Assembly: GCA_902789225.1 (NCBI GenBank)
Contig: CADANC010000003.1
Coordinates: 1 to 58,730 of the forward strand
DNA from: an uncultured Erysipelotrichaceae bacterium
GTDB lineage: Bacteria; Bacillota_I; Bacilli_A; RF39; UBA660
DNA length: 58,730 bases
Reading direction: 5' to 3'
Below are positions 8,865-17,158 of this stretch, piece by piece (the first letter of the stretch is position 1; each line of letters begins with the position of its first letter). The position numbers and the translations under genes were made by a program. Under the pieces are notes generated by a model. That model made no database searches, had not been told where the DNA came from, and saw only the letters and a program-made list of their open reading frames with translations.

Positions 8865-9563
8865 TTACTCAAATAAGATAGAAAACAACTCATCTAAATA
8901 ATCAGTTTTACTATTATAAGAATATACTTCCCTATAATTATCATTATTATAAAACTTTAGTTCTTTAACTTCGTTATCATGTTCATTATTATTAAACATA
9001 TCTATTAATTGATCTTTAGTATATTTAGTTTTAACTTCATAAAGAGTTCCTACCGGATAAAAAGCTTTATTTGATTCTTCTCCAGAAGGATATTTCAAAA
9101 ATCTTAATATAGCATCAAAATTAGAATCATTAATTAAATCAAAACCTAACTCTTCCATAAATTCTCTAACTAAGCATTTATAATAATCAAATTTGTTATT
9201 AATAAAATCTTTATTATCAGCCATACCTCCAATAGTGTTTAATTTATTATCTCTATTATTTAATATAATACAAACATAATTATCAGAAGTAGTTATGTAT
9301 CCTGCAGAAAATAAAGATCTAACAGTGATTTCTCCAGTCTTTCTAGCATAATAAAGAGTTGAAAATTTAGACTTTGAAATCTTAATTAAAGGAACTTTCT
9401 CATCAATATCAGTTACACAATAAATATCTCCGTCATAAAAGTCTTCAGAATCTTTATCATTTATAAATTCATTCCATTCTTCATTAACTCTACTAGTGAT
9501 AGTATCATCTAGTACTAAATCTCCAACAAATAAAGAATCTAAACTATTAATTATTTTTAACAT
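8865..9563 (-). CDS. Nudix hydrolase-like protein
   Basis: 232 residues. The Nudix box is visible: GGMADNKDF about 20 residues before CLVREFMEELGFDL, which fits the REU.EE.GU core. The GG to REFMEELG spacing is several residues longer than the canonical box, so there is a small insertion. The N-terminal 70 residues are an unrecognised extension. Nudix enzymes hydrolyse nucleoside diphosphates linked to another group; the substrate is not predictable. Its start has AAAGGAG upstream and it lies 30 bases from the histidine phosphatase gene. Confidence 0.72.
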   Translation of the reverse strand: MLKIINSLDSLFVGDLVLDDTITSRVNEEWNEFINDKDSEDFYDGDIYCVTDIDEKVPLIKISKSKFSTLYYARKTGEITVRSLFSAGYITTSDNYVCIILNNRDNKLNTIGGMADNKDFINNKFDYYKCLVREFMEELGFDLINDSNFDAILRFLKYPSGEESNKAFYPVGTLYEVKTKYTKDQLIDMFNNNEHDNEVKELKFYNNDNYREVYSYNSKTDYLDELFSILFE

Positions 9564-9593
9564 TATAAAACTCCTTTTATAAATTTATTAAAA

Positions 9594-10220
9594 TTAAAAA
9601 TCTATATATTCAATATTTACAATTTTATTATCTTCAAAATCAACCCTAAAAACCATAGGATTTTTCATATTATCATTATAAACTTCCTTATCATGAAATA
9701 CTAATCTCATAATTCTACCATCAAATGAAAAATCAGTGTTATTTTGTAAAAAAGACATCATTATTATTCCATGAATAAAAAGCGCTACTCTATTATTTTC
9801 ACTATTTAATATTTCATCTAAAAATGTATTAAATCTATTATCAACCTCATTAAGTGATTCACCGCTACCAAATTTATAATCTTTATTTGAAAAAGAATCC
9901 AATGTTTGATTTTTAGGTAATTCACTAATTGTTTTAACCCCAAGATCTCTTTCATTTATTCTTTTATCTAATCTAATCTTTAAATTATTCAATTCTGCTA
10001 CATATTTAGCAGTACCTATCGCTCTAAATGAATCAGCAGCATAGACAGCATCCAAATGACTTAATTCATCTAATTTGCAAAGTTTTTTAGCATTTTCTTC
10101 CCCTTCACTAGAAAGAATCATATTACGATTATAATCATCCCATAATACATTTTCATAATCATCATAATTCTCAATTTCGATAAAAGGTGCAGAATGTCTG
10201 ATTAAATATATTGTTTTCAT
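9594..10220 (-). CDS. histidine phosphatase superfamily protein
   Basis: 208 residues. The N-terminus YLIRHSAP carries the catalytic His of the phosphoglycerate-mutase-like fold, though the usual RHG reads RHS. The second His is in LFIHGIIMMSF (about 177), and a conserved Arg and acidic pair are in RINERDLG. Family members remove or move phosphates on sugars, nucleotides or proteins. It sits between a Nudix gene and a glycosyltransferase gene, all close together. Confidence 0.8.
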   Translation of the reverse strand: MKTIYLIRHSAPFIEIENYDDYENVLWDDYNRNMILSSEGEENAKKLCKLDELSHLDAVYAADSFRAIGTAKYVAELNNLKIRLDKRINERDLGVKTISELPKNQTLDSFSNKDYKFGSGESLNEVDNRFNTFLDEILNSENNRVALFIHGIIMMSFLQNNTDFSFDGRIMRLVFHDKEVYNDNMKNPMVFRVDFEDNKIVNIEYIDF

Positions 10221-10246
10221 AGTATCTCCTTTAATAATAAATTATA

Positions 10247-11752
10247 TTATTCTTTAGACGAAATCTCTTTTAATTGATATAATTTAGCATATTTTATCTT
10301 ATGCTCATAAATATATCTATCTTCATATACTAAATCATAATTATTTTTAACATAATCAGGAATAATATATTTATTACCTTCTATAGAATAAACTAAAAAT
10401 TTAACTTTTTTATTTAATGCATAATCATTTAATTCATCTATATTATCACTAAATCTATCATAATTAATATTTTGTAATTCAAAGAATTTAGTATTAGGAA
10501 CTATTCCAGTTATAGTATATATTCCTACATCTAAACTAGTCATATTTACTAATGTAGGATCATCAAACTTATTAATATAATTTGCATATTTAAATTGAAT
10601 ATATTCATCTTTAGACTTTAACATATCTTCTCTATAATTAGCATTAAGAAAATCTAAAACAAGACATATTATAAATATAATTATAAACATATATTTTTTT
10701 ATAGGATAATCATTTTTCTTAACTAAGAATATAAATCCTATAATGCTTATTGGTAAAAATATAGCAACAGGTAAAATATAATATATATAATCTTTTAAAC
10801 AAATTATTATAAAAAAGATAGTAGTTAAAAATAACCCAACTATATTAATTTTTAATCGTGATTCCATACCTTTTATAGGAATAATAAAAAATGGCATGAT
10901 AAAACCTGTAATACAAAATAATAAACCACCTGCACCTACTAAATAAAAGAATATTAATAGCATAGTTGTTACATTAAAACTATTAAATGGACCATAAGCT
11001 GTAATATTAATAATAAAATAATCCAATATAAAATCTTTCAATCCACCTACTAAATAAAAAATAATTACAGTAACTATCAAAGGTATAAAAAATCCAATTA
11101 AAAATTTAAAACAAAAATAAATTGCTTTCTTCTTTTCTTTTTCTCTTAGAAGATCAATAAATATCAATATAACAAAGCCAATCCAAAACCCGAGAGAAGT
11201 ATATTTCATTAATAAAACACATCCAGCTAAAAAACCATTCAATACTATTTCTTTATCAGTTAGTCTTTTATCTCTAAAATATTTTATAAAATAATAAAAA
11301 GAAATACTAAATAAAGGGAAACAATATTCTTCACAAGATCCACCATGTACAAATGACTTTGATGTTGTAATAATAAGAGTTAATATTGGTAATATAATAA
11401 TAGAATATTTTTCATCTAAAAAAAACTTAATTATTTTATGATTATAAAAAAGAAATATAGAAAACAAAATTACTTCAATAATAAATACTCCATGGAATGT
11501 TTTATTACTAATTAAATAGCCTAAGCTATATATTAAATACAATAAAGGACCTTTTTGTTCAAATAAATCTTTATAAGGAACTAAACCATTTACAACGCTT
11601 TTTCCCATTGTAAAAAATGCATTTGCATCTTCCCAATCATTAAAAGTATAAAAAAATGAATTTTTACTTGTAAACAAAAGCATAAAAAATGCAACTAATA
11701 TACAAAATAAATGAAATTTATATTTTGAAATAAATTGTTTAATACTAGCCAT
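10247..11752 (-). CDS. GT-C type membrane glycosyltransferase
   Basis: 501 residues with about ten membrane segments. The first extracellular loop holds DWEDANAFFTMGKSVVNG followed by VPYKDLFEQKGPLLYLIY, the acidic and QKGP pattern of the GT39/RgtA-D-like polyprenyl-phosphate-sugar glycosyltransferases. A C-terminal soluble part of about 110 residues follows. It probably moves a sugar from a lipid carrier onto a cell-surface polymer. AGGAGAG precedes the start. Confidence 0.78.
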   Translation of the reverse strand: MASIKQFISKYKFHLFCILVAFFMLLFTSKNSFFYTFNDWEDANAFFTMGKSVVNGLVPYKDLFEQKGPLLYLIYSLGYLISNKTFHGVFIIEVILFSIFLFYNHKIIKFFLDEKYSIIILPILTLIITTSKSFVHGGSCEEYCFPLFSISFYYFIKYFRDKRLTDKEIVLNGFLAGCVLLMKYTSLGFWIGFVILIFIDLLREKEKKKAIYFCFKFLIGFFIPLIVTVIIFYLVGGLKDFILDYFIINITAYGPFNSFNVTTMLLIFFYLVGAGGLLFCITGFIMPFFIIPIKGMESRLKINIVGLFLTTIFFIIICLKDYIYYILPVAIFLPISIIGFIFLVKKNDYPIKKYMFIIIFIICLVLDFLNANYREDMLKSKDEYIQFKYANYINKFDDPTLVNMTSLDVGIYTITGIVPNTKFFELQNINYDRFSDNIDELNDYALNKKVKFLVYSIEGNKYIIPDYVKNNYDLVYEDRYIYEHKIKYAKLYQLKEISSKE

Positions 11753-11804
11753 TTTATATCTCTCCTACTATAATGAATTATCTAAAAATATTATATCATA
11801 ATAA

Positions 11805-11830
11805 TAAAAAAATCAGCATAATAGCCGACT
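11805..11830 (-). terminator. intrinsic terminator
   Basis: AGTCGGC and GCTGATT pair over 7 bp (two G-U) with a 6-base loop, followed on the minus strand by a T-rich run. It closes the AAA+ gene. Confidence 0.7.
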
Positions 11831-11832
11831 TT

Positions 11833-12459
11833 TTATTTTCTATGTTTCTTTGAAGTCTCTTTACTTGGTTTATCTTTTTCTCTAATTATTACTGGCATTA
11901 AAGTATTAGTAAAAGCAGAATGATATCCATCATATATTTCAGATAATTCCATATCTTTATAATCTCCAACTAAAATAAAAGTAAGGTTTGAAGTATCAAA
12001 TAATCCATCTTCTCCAAAAGCAGTAAATGGTATAGTTGTACCTCTTAAATATGAAGTTAGTGATAATTGATTTAAACTACGAGATATCATTTCTTTATGA
12101 ACTTGCTTCTTTATTTCATCTTCTGTTCCATCTTCAAGTAATGGAGTTATAAATCTATCATCCATACTCATTTTTTCAAACTCATCTATTAAAACAACTG
12201 CTCTTTCGGCTTTTTGTAAATCACCATTAGTAGATTCAACTAAACGTCTTAGTATATCAGATAAATGAAAACCAAAATAACCTTCATTTGCTATAGTTGA
12301 TACTGAACATCTAAAAGTTGGCATATCTAAATCTTTAATAGTTCTAATAAGATCTTTATCCATTTCACCATCTAATAAAACATGTCTATTAGAAAAACCA
12401 CCATTTGTTTGATTCATAGCAATTACATTTAAGATTTTTTTTAAATTGCTTTTTTTCAT
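11833..12459 (-). CDS. ClpX-like AAA+ domain protein without Walker A
   Basis: 208 residues from ATG 12459, chosen because AGGGGG lies ten bases upstream; a longer frame to 12516 runs into the promoter and would add a false hydrophobic start. The sequence tracks ClpX/HslU: FRCSVSTIANEGYFGFHLSDIL (split here as 49-60 and 61-70) corresponds to the ClpX segment after the P-loop, AERAVVLIDEFEKM (84-97) is Walker B, and RGTT (139-142) with FDTSNLTFILVGDY (154-167) matches the EGTT and DTSNILFI..G blocks. The P-loop itself is missing: where GPTGSGKT should be, the protein reads LLDGEMDKDL. There is no zinc domain and no C-terminal lid domain. I infer a non-hydrolysing adaptor or regulator derived from ClpX. 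Confidence 0.65.
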   Translation of the reverse strand: MKKSNLKKILNVIAMNQTNGGFSNRHVLLDGEMDKDLIRTIKDLDMPTFRCSVSTIANEGYFGFHLSDILRRLVESTNGDLQKAERAVVLIDEFEKMSMDDRFITPLLEDGTEDEIKKQVHKEMISRSLNQLSLTSYLRGTTIPFTAFGEDGLFDTSNLTFILVGDYKDMELSEIYDGYHSAFTNTLMPVIIREKDKPSKETSKKHRK

Positions 12460-12487
12460 GTATATTATTCCCCCTAAAATTAGCAAA

Positions 12488-12516
12488 ATTATAGCATAAT
12501 ATATTAATAATTTCAA
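12488..12516 (-). promoter_or_regulatory. strong promoter for the AAA+ gene
   Basis: On the minus strand TTGAAA (12511-12516) and TATAAT (12488-12493) are exactly 17 bases apart, with TGC before the -10 box (extended -10). This lies 29 bases before the ATG at 12459 and sets the gene apart as its own unit. Confidence 0.8.
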
Positions 12517-12544
12517 GTATTAATCCATACAATAGCCTTTTTCT

Positions 12545-12570
12545 AAAAGAAAAAGCAAGATTTCTCTTAC
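12545..12570 (-). terminator. intrinsic terminator
   Basis: GTAAGA, a GAAA tetraloop and TCTTGC form a 6-bp stem followed on the minus strand by TTTTTCTTTT. It closes the gene at 12573-13151. Confidence 0.75.
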
Positions 12571-12572
12571 TT

Positions 12573-13151
12573 TTATTTCAATTCTAAATAATAATCTTCT
12601 TTTTCATAAGAATAACTATCAGTACCAGTTTCTTTTACATCAGAAATAACAGAAACCTTTAAATATTTTGCTTTGCTTTTAGCATCAGGTCCATCTTTTT
12701 CTGAAAAATATAAGATTCCTTCCTCTGTTTTTCCTTTAGCTATATCCTTGTTTATAATTGAATTTTCAAAATTATTGTAATCATTAGAAGAAACAATTTT
12801 TTCTTTATTATCATCTACCAAATCAAAAGATACAGTTGAAATACTAAGAGTATCATCACCATTATTCTTTATAGATACTTTTAATGTATTACCATATGTT
12901 TCAGTATATCCATTGTTAGTTGATACTTTTTTATCTCCACCACTAGTTAGTAAAAAGAATAAAATTATAACAACAATAACTGCTCCTATGATGATTAAAA
13001 CTTTTTTGTTTTTAAGTAGATTATTGTTTGTTGTATTTCCATTATTTTCATTAACAGAAGAAACAGTAGGTTGTGGTTGTACAGAAGAATTTATATTTTC
13101 TTCATTAACTCCACTATTCATATTATTATTTTCATCCCAATTATTATTCAT
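12573..13151 (-). CDS. membrane-anchored protein with DUF4352-like extracellular domain
   Basis: 192 residues. Residues 1-45 are Asn/Ser-rich and polar; a single hydrophobic segment (KKVLIIIGAVIVVIILFFLL) follows a basic stretch; the remainder is a beta-rich domain with KVSIKNNGDDTLSISTVSF, typical of the immunoglobulin-like DUF4352/DUF5067 surface domains. The orientation should be cytoplasmic tail in, domain out. ATG 13151 is taken; GAGAGA lies upstream, with a possible TTG two codons earlier. Role unknown. Confidence 0.7.
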   Translation of the reverse strand: MNNNWDENNNMNSGVNEENINSSVQPQPTVSSVNENNGNTTNNNLLKNKKVLIIIGAVIVVIILFFLLTSGGDKKVSTNNGYTETYGNTLKVSIKNNGDDTLSISTVSFDLVDDNKEKIVSSNDYNNFENSIINKDIAKGKTEEGILYFSEKDGPDAKSKAKYLKVSVISDVKETGTDSYSYEKEDYYLELK

Positions 13152-13200
13152 ATTCAAATCTCTCTATTATCATAATTATATATAAATTATTTTTTAAGAA

Positions 13201-13262
13201 TCAATAAAAAAGCAATTGTATTTTGATGTGAACCCTGTTTAGGAGACATCAATAAAAAAGCA
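13201..13262. repeat. pair of 14-bp direct repeats
   Basis: TCAATAAAAAAGCA occurs at 13201-13214 and again at 13249-13262, 48 bases apart. Between them GATGT and ACATC flank a GC-richer core containing CCCTGTTTAGG. The segment is non-coding and unlike its surroundings; it may be a relic of a mobile element. Confidence 0.6.
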
Positions 13263-13269
13263 GTAGATT

Positions 13270-13299
13270 AAAAAGAGAAAAAATTATTTTTCTCTTTTT
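13270..13299 (-). terminator. intrinsic terminator
   Basis: A 13-bp perfect A/T-rich stem (AAAAAGAGAAAAA with its complement) and a 4-base loop. It lies 31 bases after the stop of the nitroreductase gene and ends that transcript; it is symmetrical enough to act both ways. Confidence 0.75.
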
Positions 13300-13330
13300 G
13301 TGTAATTTTTTCTTAGAATTTTTTAATATA

Positions 13331-14080
13331 TTAAAAATGATATATAGCCGTTAAATTGTTTTCTTTTTCATGATCTTCTTCAACAAATACTTCTTTTTTA
13401 TAAGTAATACCATTATGTTCTAAACATAACTCTAAGAAACACATGAATATTCCAATATCAATTTGATTATAATATAAAACTTTATCTTTAGGCATTATTC
13501 CCCTTTTTCCTTCTTTACGATATCTATATACTTTGATTTCTTTTTCATGTGCCTCTACTTTCCATGGTTGAGTATTACAAGCACTAGGAGAAAATCTAAC
13601 TATATTAGCTATATCTAAATAATTATCTCCAGACCATATTTCAGATATTTCTTTTCTTTTACTTTTAAACATATCTTTTCTAAATTTATCTTCAGAATCA
13701 ACCTTTGCTATAGCAATCATAATAACAAAATCAAGTCCATCAAACTGCTCTTCATCAGGCTTACCTATTCCAAACCAAAGTGTTCCAATATTTTTAGATA
13801 CTAAATATAAATCTAGTTGTTCCCCTAAATAACCAATATTTTGAAGATAATTATCCTTAACTTCAGAATAGAATAAAATACAATACTCTTGTCCCCTAAG
13901 TATAGATTCTTTTTTTACTATTCTAATTTTTACTTTAATGTCATCAACCAAAGGTTTTAATTTAGAAAACTCTTTTTCAATATCATTAAGTTCATCTTCA
14001 TTAATATGATCATTACCTATATTTCTAAATAAATGAAAAGATTTTCTTTTAAATATCATTTCATATAAATCTTTATTCAT
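13331..14080 (-). CDS. nitroreductase family protein
   Basis: 249 residues with the flavin-binding pattern of the TM-nitroreductase-like group: an Arg-Lys-Ser near the start (FKRKSFHLFRN), RFSPSACNTQPWKVE (about 170-184), where S.CN.QPW is the hallmark, and a C-terminal half resembling a second half-domain. Such proteins bind FMN and reduce nitro or quinone-like compounds with NAD(P)H. It stands alone between a terminator and the LURP-one-like gene. Confidence 0.75.
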   Translation of the reverse strand: MNKDLYEMIFKRKSFHLFRNIGNDHINEDELNDIEKEFSKLKPLVDDIKVKIRIVKKESILRGQEYCILFYSEVKDNYLQNIGYLGEQLDLYLVSKNIGTLWFGIGKPDEEQFDGLDFVIMIAIAKVDSEDKFRKDMFKSKRKEISEIWSGDNYLDIANIVRFSPSACNTQPWKVEAHEKEIKVYRYRKEGKRGIMPKDKVLYYNQIDIGIFMCFLELCLEHNGITYKKEVFVEEDHEKENNLTAIYHF

Positions 14081-14130
14081 AATTATCTCCTTTATAAAAT
14101 ATGTGAAATATCCTGATTATATAAGTATTC

Positions 14131-14808
14131 TCACCAATGCCATAAACGATATTCTACTGTATCTCTAAAATCTTCAATTTTTGATGGTGCATTATATATA
14201 TCAATAGCAAGTACTATCATTAATACCAGAAGTTCATTAGCATCTTCATCGTATTCAACTTTGTATGTATCTCCATAATATAATATTTTATTAGATACTT
14301 TAGCAATTTCCTTACCATTTTTATCAAAAATATGATACTTAAATCCGGTTATATTTCCTTTTACTATCCAACCATTATCTAATATTAATTTATCTTTAAA
14401 AATTGTTTTAGACTTTAATTTAGCAACCCTCTTACCACCAATAATAAAATCAAAATCATCAACCTTAATTTGCATAGAAAGTGGTTTTCTAAGAGCTATT
14501 AGTTTTTCTTTAACCACAGCAAGTTCAACATTATTAATATCATAGATATGTAAATGACGTTTAATAGAAGCAAATTCACCTTTAATTTTATATTTCACGG
14601 TTTGACTATCATCTAATACATTAAGCGTATCTTTAAATGAATATAATTTCTGATTAACTATAAGAATTTTTTTGTCTTTTTTCTTTTCAAATAATTTTTC
14701 ATTGTTTTTTTCAATTTCTTTATCTAAAACTTTAATTGCTTTTTCTCTAACAGATGATCCAACAGTTTCATCTAATACTTCTTTTGCTATAGTTCCTAAA
14801 ATTCCCAT
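14131..14808 (-). CDS. LURP-one-related (Tubby-like fold) protein
   Basis: 225 residues. After a charged helical start come repeated beta hairpins: KLYSFKDTLNVLDD, YKIKGEFASIKRHLHIYD, LAVVKEKLIALRKPLSMQI and GNITGFKYHIFDKNGKEIAKV. This matches the LURP-one-related/scramblase-like family (a membrane-tethered beta barrel). The gene ends with TGA, showing that TGA is a stop. The start is 26 bases downstream of the surface-protein gene. Function in bacteria is unknown. Confidence 0.68.
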   Translation of the reverse strand: MGILGTIAKEVLDETVGSSVREKAIKVLDKEIEKNNEKLFEKKKDKKILIVNQKLYSFKDTLNVLDDSQTVKYKIKGEFASIKRHLHIYDINNVELAVVKEKLIALRKPLSMQIKVDDFDFIIGGKRVAKLKSKTIFKDKLILDNGWIVKGNITGFKYHIFDKNGKEIAKVSNKILYYGDTYKVEYDEDANELLVLMIVLAIDIYNAPSKIEDFRDTVEYRLWHW

Positions 14809-14834
14809 GTTTTATCTTCTCCTAACATATTATA

Positions 14835-15893
14835 TCAACGACTATTCCAAAATTCATTCATAGGCATTGAAATAAGAGATTGAGGTTCAATAGTACTACC
14901 TCCATTAGAGTCAAAAATACTAGCTTTACCTTTTTGCATATAAATATTTATATAAGGTAATCTATGAAGAAATACATCATAATCCATATATGCTGCCCTT
15001 CCTAATTGTGTTTCATTATTAATGATATCACCCAAACCAACTTTTATATCAGCAACTTCCATGTAAATAATGGAAATAAATTCTCCATCCATATAAGATA
15101 ACGTATAAATATCAGATACCGTTTCAGGAGTCTTAGCATCTCTTCCATAATTAAAATTACTCGTATATGTTCTTATAGAATAAACCTCTCCACAAGTTAC
15201 GGAATAAATTGGTGAGAGCCTATCTGTTACTATAAAATAATTATATTTAGGATTATAATAATTATGAGAATAATTAGCAGTTGCAAAATAATAATTAACA
15301 TATTTTCCATGTTCAACAGGCCTTTTAAATTCACATACATTAGGAATTTCCTCTTCATTTATTTCCTCATTAGGTAAAGATTGTTCTTCAGTTATAGTTG
15401 GTTCTACAATTTGAACATTTTGAGATATTTCTTGGTTTGGAATCTTTACTTCTTCCTTAGGTAATTCATTCCATTTAGCATATAATTCAATATCTTTATA
15501 TCCAATTAAACAATTCTTATTGTCATATTCAGGAATAGGTTTTATATCTTTAGAATTTACTGCCTCTACTTTATTATTTAATTCAATATCAAAATACCAT
15601 CCATCAAAACTAAATCCATCTCTTACAGGGATCGGTAAATCTTCATAGTTATCAGTCTCAACTACTACACTAACACTCATACTAGTTATATCATTACCAC
15701 CATTAGAATTATATTTAATATTAAAACTACCATTTATATTTTTATTACATTCTCCTTTTTCTATTCTTTTAGTAATATTATTATCTATCTCAATATCTTT
15801 CTTATTATCTTTAAAAGTAAATTGATAAATTAAAACTATAATAGCTATTACAGGTATTATAACAGCAAAACCAATTAATATCTTATTTTTCAT
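14835..15893 (-). CDS. membrane-anchored surface protein: InlB-type repeat plus degenerate LytM-like domain
   Basis: 352 residues. A signal-anchor (residues 5-27) is followed by a Listeria-Bacteroides repeat (FNIKYNSNGGND, then PVRDGFSFDGWYFD and IELYAKWNE), an acidic Pro/Glu linker, and a C-terminal region resembling an M23/LytM domain: GEVYSIR, VGLGDIINNETQLGRA and HRLPYINIYMQKG. The M23 H.H pair and metal-binding HxxxD are not recognisable, so a catalytic role is unlikely; EnvC/NlpD-like activators are an analogy. GAAAGG precedes ATG 15893. It ends in TGA. Confidence 0.65.
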   Translation of the reverse strand: MKNKILIGFAVIIPVIAIIVLIYQFTFKDNKKDIEIDNNITKRIEKGECNKNINGSFNIKYNSNGGNDITSMSVSVVVETDNYEDLPIPVRDGFSFDGWYFDIELNNKVEAVNSKDIKPIPEYDNKNCLIGYKDIELYAKWNELPKEEVKIPNQEISQNVQIVEPTITEEQSLPNEEINEEEIPNVCEFKRPVEHGKYVNYYFATANYSHNYYNPKYNYFIVTDRLSPIYSVTCGEVYSIRTYTSNFNYGRDAKTPETVSDIYTLSYMDGEFISIIYMEVADIKVGLGDIINNETQLGRAAYMDYDVFLHRLPYINIYMQKGKASIFDSNGGSTIEPQSLISMPMNEFWNSR

Positions 15894-16000
15894 ATTCTTT
15901 TCCTTTCAACATTCTTAATTTAACAAATTAATATAATATTTCTATATACTCTTCATAATACAATTCAAATATTTAAATGTTAATATATATTTTCCAATTC

Positions 16001-16618
16001 CTATTTTTTGATTGAAATTGATGTAGGAATAATATCATTTATACTTTTTGCAGTCATAACATTAATATATTTATCATCTATTAAATATTTCAATTCATCA
16101 CTAATTTCATTGTAATCGCTAGTCAATTTATCTTGAATAAATTTTAATGTATCTTCATCATTTAATATCATTACATTGTGAGCTAAATTATATAAATTGT
16201 GTATTGAATCAAAATGAGATAGTGCATCAGCGTTAACTAATATTTGTTCTTCTTTTGTTGTTCTATATTCTGCCCTTTTACTGCTATGATTTAAAATACA
16301 TTTTTTTACAAGTTGCACTTTTTTTGCTGGATAATTGTTTTCTCTTAATAATTTTTCAACAATGATTGCTCCATCTTCATTATGTTTTGATCTATCTAAA
16401 TTAATATCAGTCATTGCTATATCATGTAATAATGCGCTTAATTCTAGCACTTCATAATCAACATCTTGTCCTTTTGAAAGTATACATACATATTTATAAA
16501 CGTATTGGATATGTTCTTTATATATGTTGTATTCATCTTTAGTACCTTTTGTTAAAGCTTCAAATAAATTACTTCTATTTATTATTTCTTGTTTCATTTT
16601 ATTTACTATTTCACTCAT
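16001..16618 (-). CDS. HD-domain phosphohydrolase
   Basis: 205 residues with the metal-binding set of the HD superfamily: H36, H65-D66 in ALLHDIAM, H111 in ILNHSSKR and D131 in NADALSHFD. HD proteins hydrolyse phosphate esters, often of nucleotides. The binding site AGTAGG sits very close to ATG 16618. The codon use is less like the neighbours than usual, and it borders the repeat-bearing patch. Confidence 0.75.
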   Translation of the reverse strand: MSEIVNKMKQEIINRSNLFEALTKGTKDEYNIYKEHIQYVYKYVCILSKGQDVDYEVLELSALLHDIAMTDINLDRSKHNEDGAIIVEKLLRENNYPAKKVQLVKKCILNHSSKRAEYRTTKEEQILVNADALSHFDSIHNLYNLAHNVMILNDEDTLKFIQDKLTSDYNEISDELKYLIDDKYINVMTAKSINDIIPTSISIKK

Positions 16619-16834
16619 ATCCTACTCGCTTTCTAAAATTGAGATAAATTCGAAATGCCATGTCCTAAGACAAAGAACATATCATAAATCATGTAACTAA
16701 AATACTAATTAAAACACCTTAAGAGAACAACCATTAACTAATAACACTTCATAATTTATAGTCTCTTTCAATTATAATTATAACATGAAAAATAGAACTT
16801 TTCATTTTCCTATTATCTTAATATTATGATTGTT
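16619..16834. repeat. intergenic with dispersed repeat copies
   Basis: This 216-base non-coding stretch contains TTCTAAAATTGAGATA (16631-16646), which recurs in near-identical form at 18995-19010, and CCATGTCC..AAGAACATATCA (16658-16684), which recurs at 18129-18155 with weaker relatives at 18171-18189 and 18215-18236. On the minus strand these units read ATGTTCTT..GGACATGG. No gene is supported here. Confidence 0.55.
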
Positions 16835-17158
16835 TTATTTTATTTTTTCACTTACTTCTTTTGCTACATTCGATTTTAATATAGTCGCAAGCATATATAC
16901 ACCTTGTTCAACAAATGCCGTATGTCCTTTTCTAGAACCACCTTTTGAAGTCGAAATTTTCGACTTCAAAGAATTATATTCTTTATCATAAATATCTTTC
17001 TGGAAATTTTTCTGGATTGTTTTTTACTGCTTCATTAATTCTTTTTGTTTCAACGTTATATAGTTTTGCTAAATCAGTATCTAACATTACCTCCTTCCCG
17101 TCAATTTCATAAATCATTTCTTCGATGTTTATTACATCTTTCTCTGCTATGTCATTCA
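16835..17158 (-). pseudogene. ORF6N (KilA-N-like) domain gene, frameshifted
   Basis: From ATG 17158 (GGAGG upstream) the frame reads IYEIDGKEVMLDTDLAKLYN then VETKRINEAVKNNPEKFPERY, the classic ORF6N phage-type DNA-binding domain, and stops at 16986. In the next frame the domain goes on: EYNSLKSKISTSKGGSRKG, TAFVEQGVYMLATIL and KSNVAKEVSEKIK to TAA at 16835, corresponding to the conserved second half (.FTEQGVAMLS.VL). A frameshift near 16988 therefore breaks one gene. Such proteins are phage antirepressor or regulatory relatives. A sequencing error or programmed shift cannot be excluded. Confidence 0.8.
16944..16970. repeat. 27-bp perfect palindrome
   Basis: TTTGAAGTCGAAA, one central base, and TTTCGACTTCAAA form a perfect 13-bp inverted repeat inside the second half of the ORF6N pseudogene. 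It could be a hairpin or an operator-like site. Confidence 0.7.

Noticed and set aside
12460-12516. N-terminal membrane segment on the AAA+ protein
   Set aside because: The extra codons overlap the promoter boxes; the ribosome binding site supports ATG 12459.
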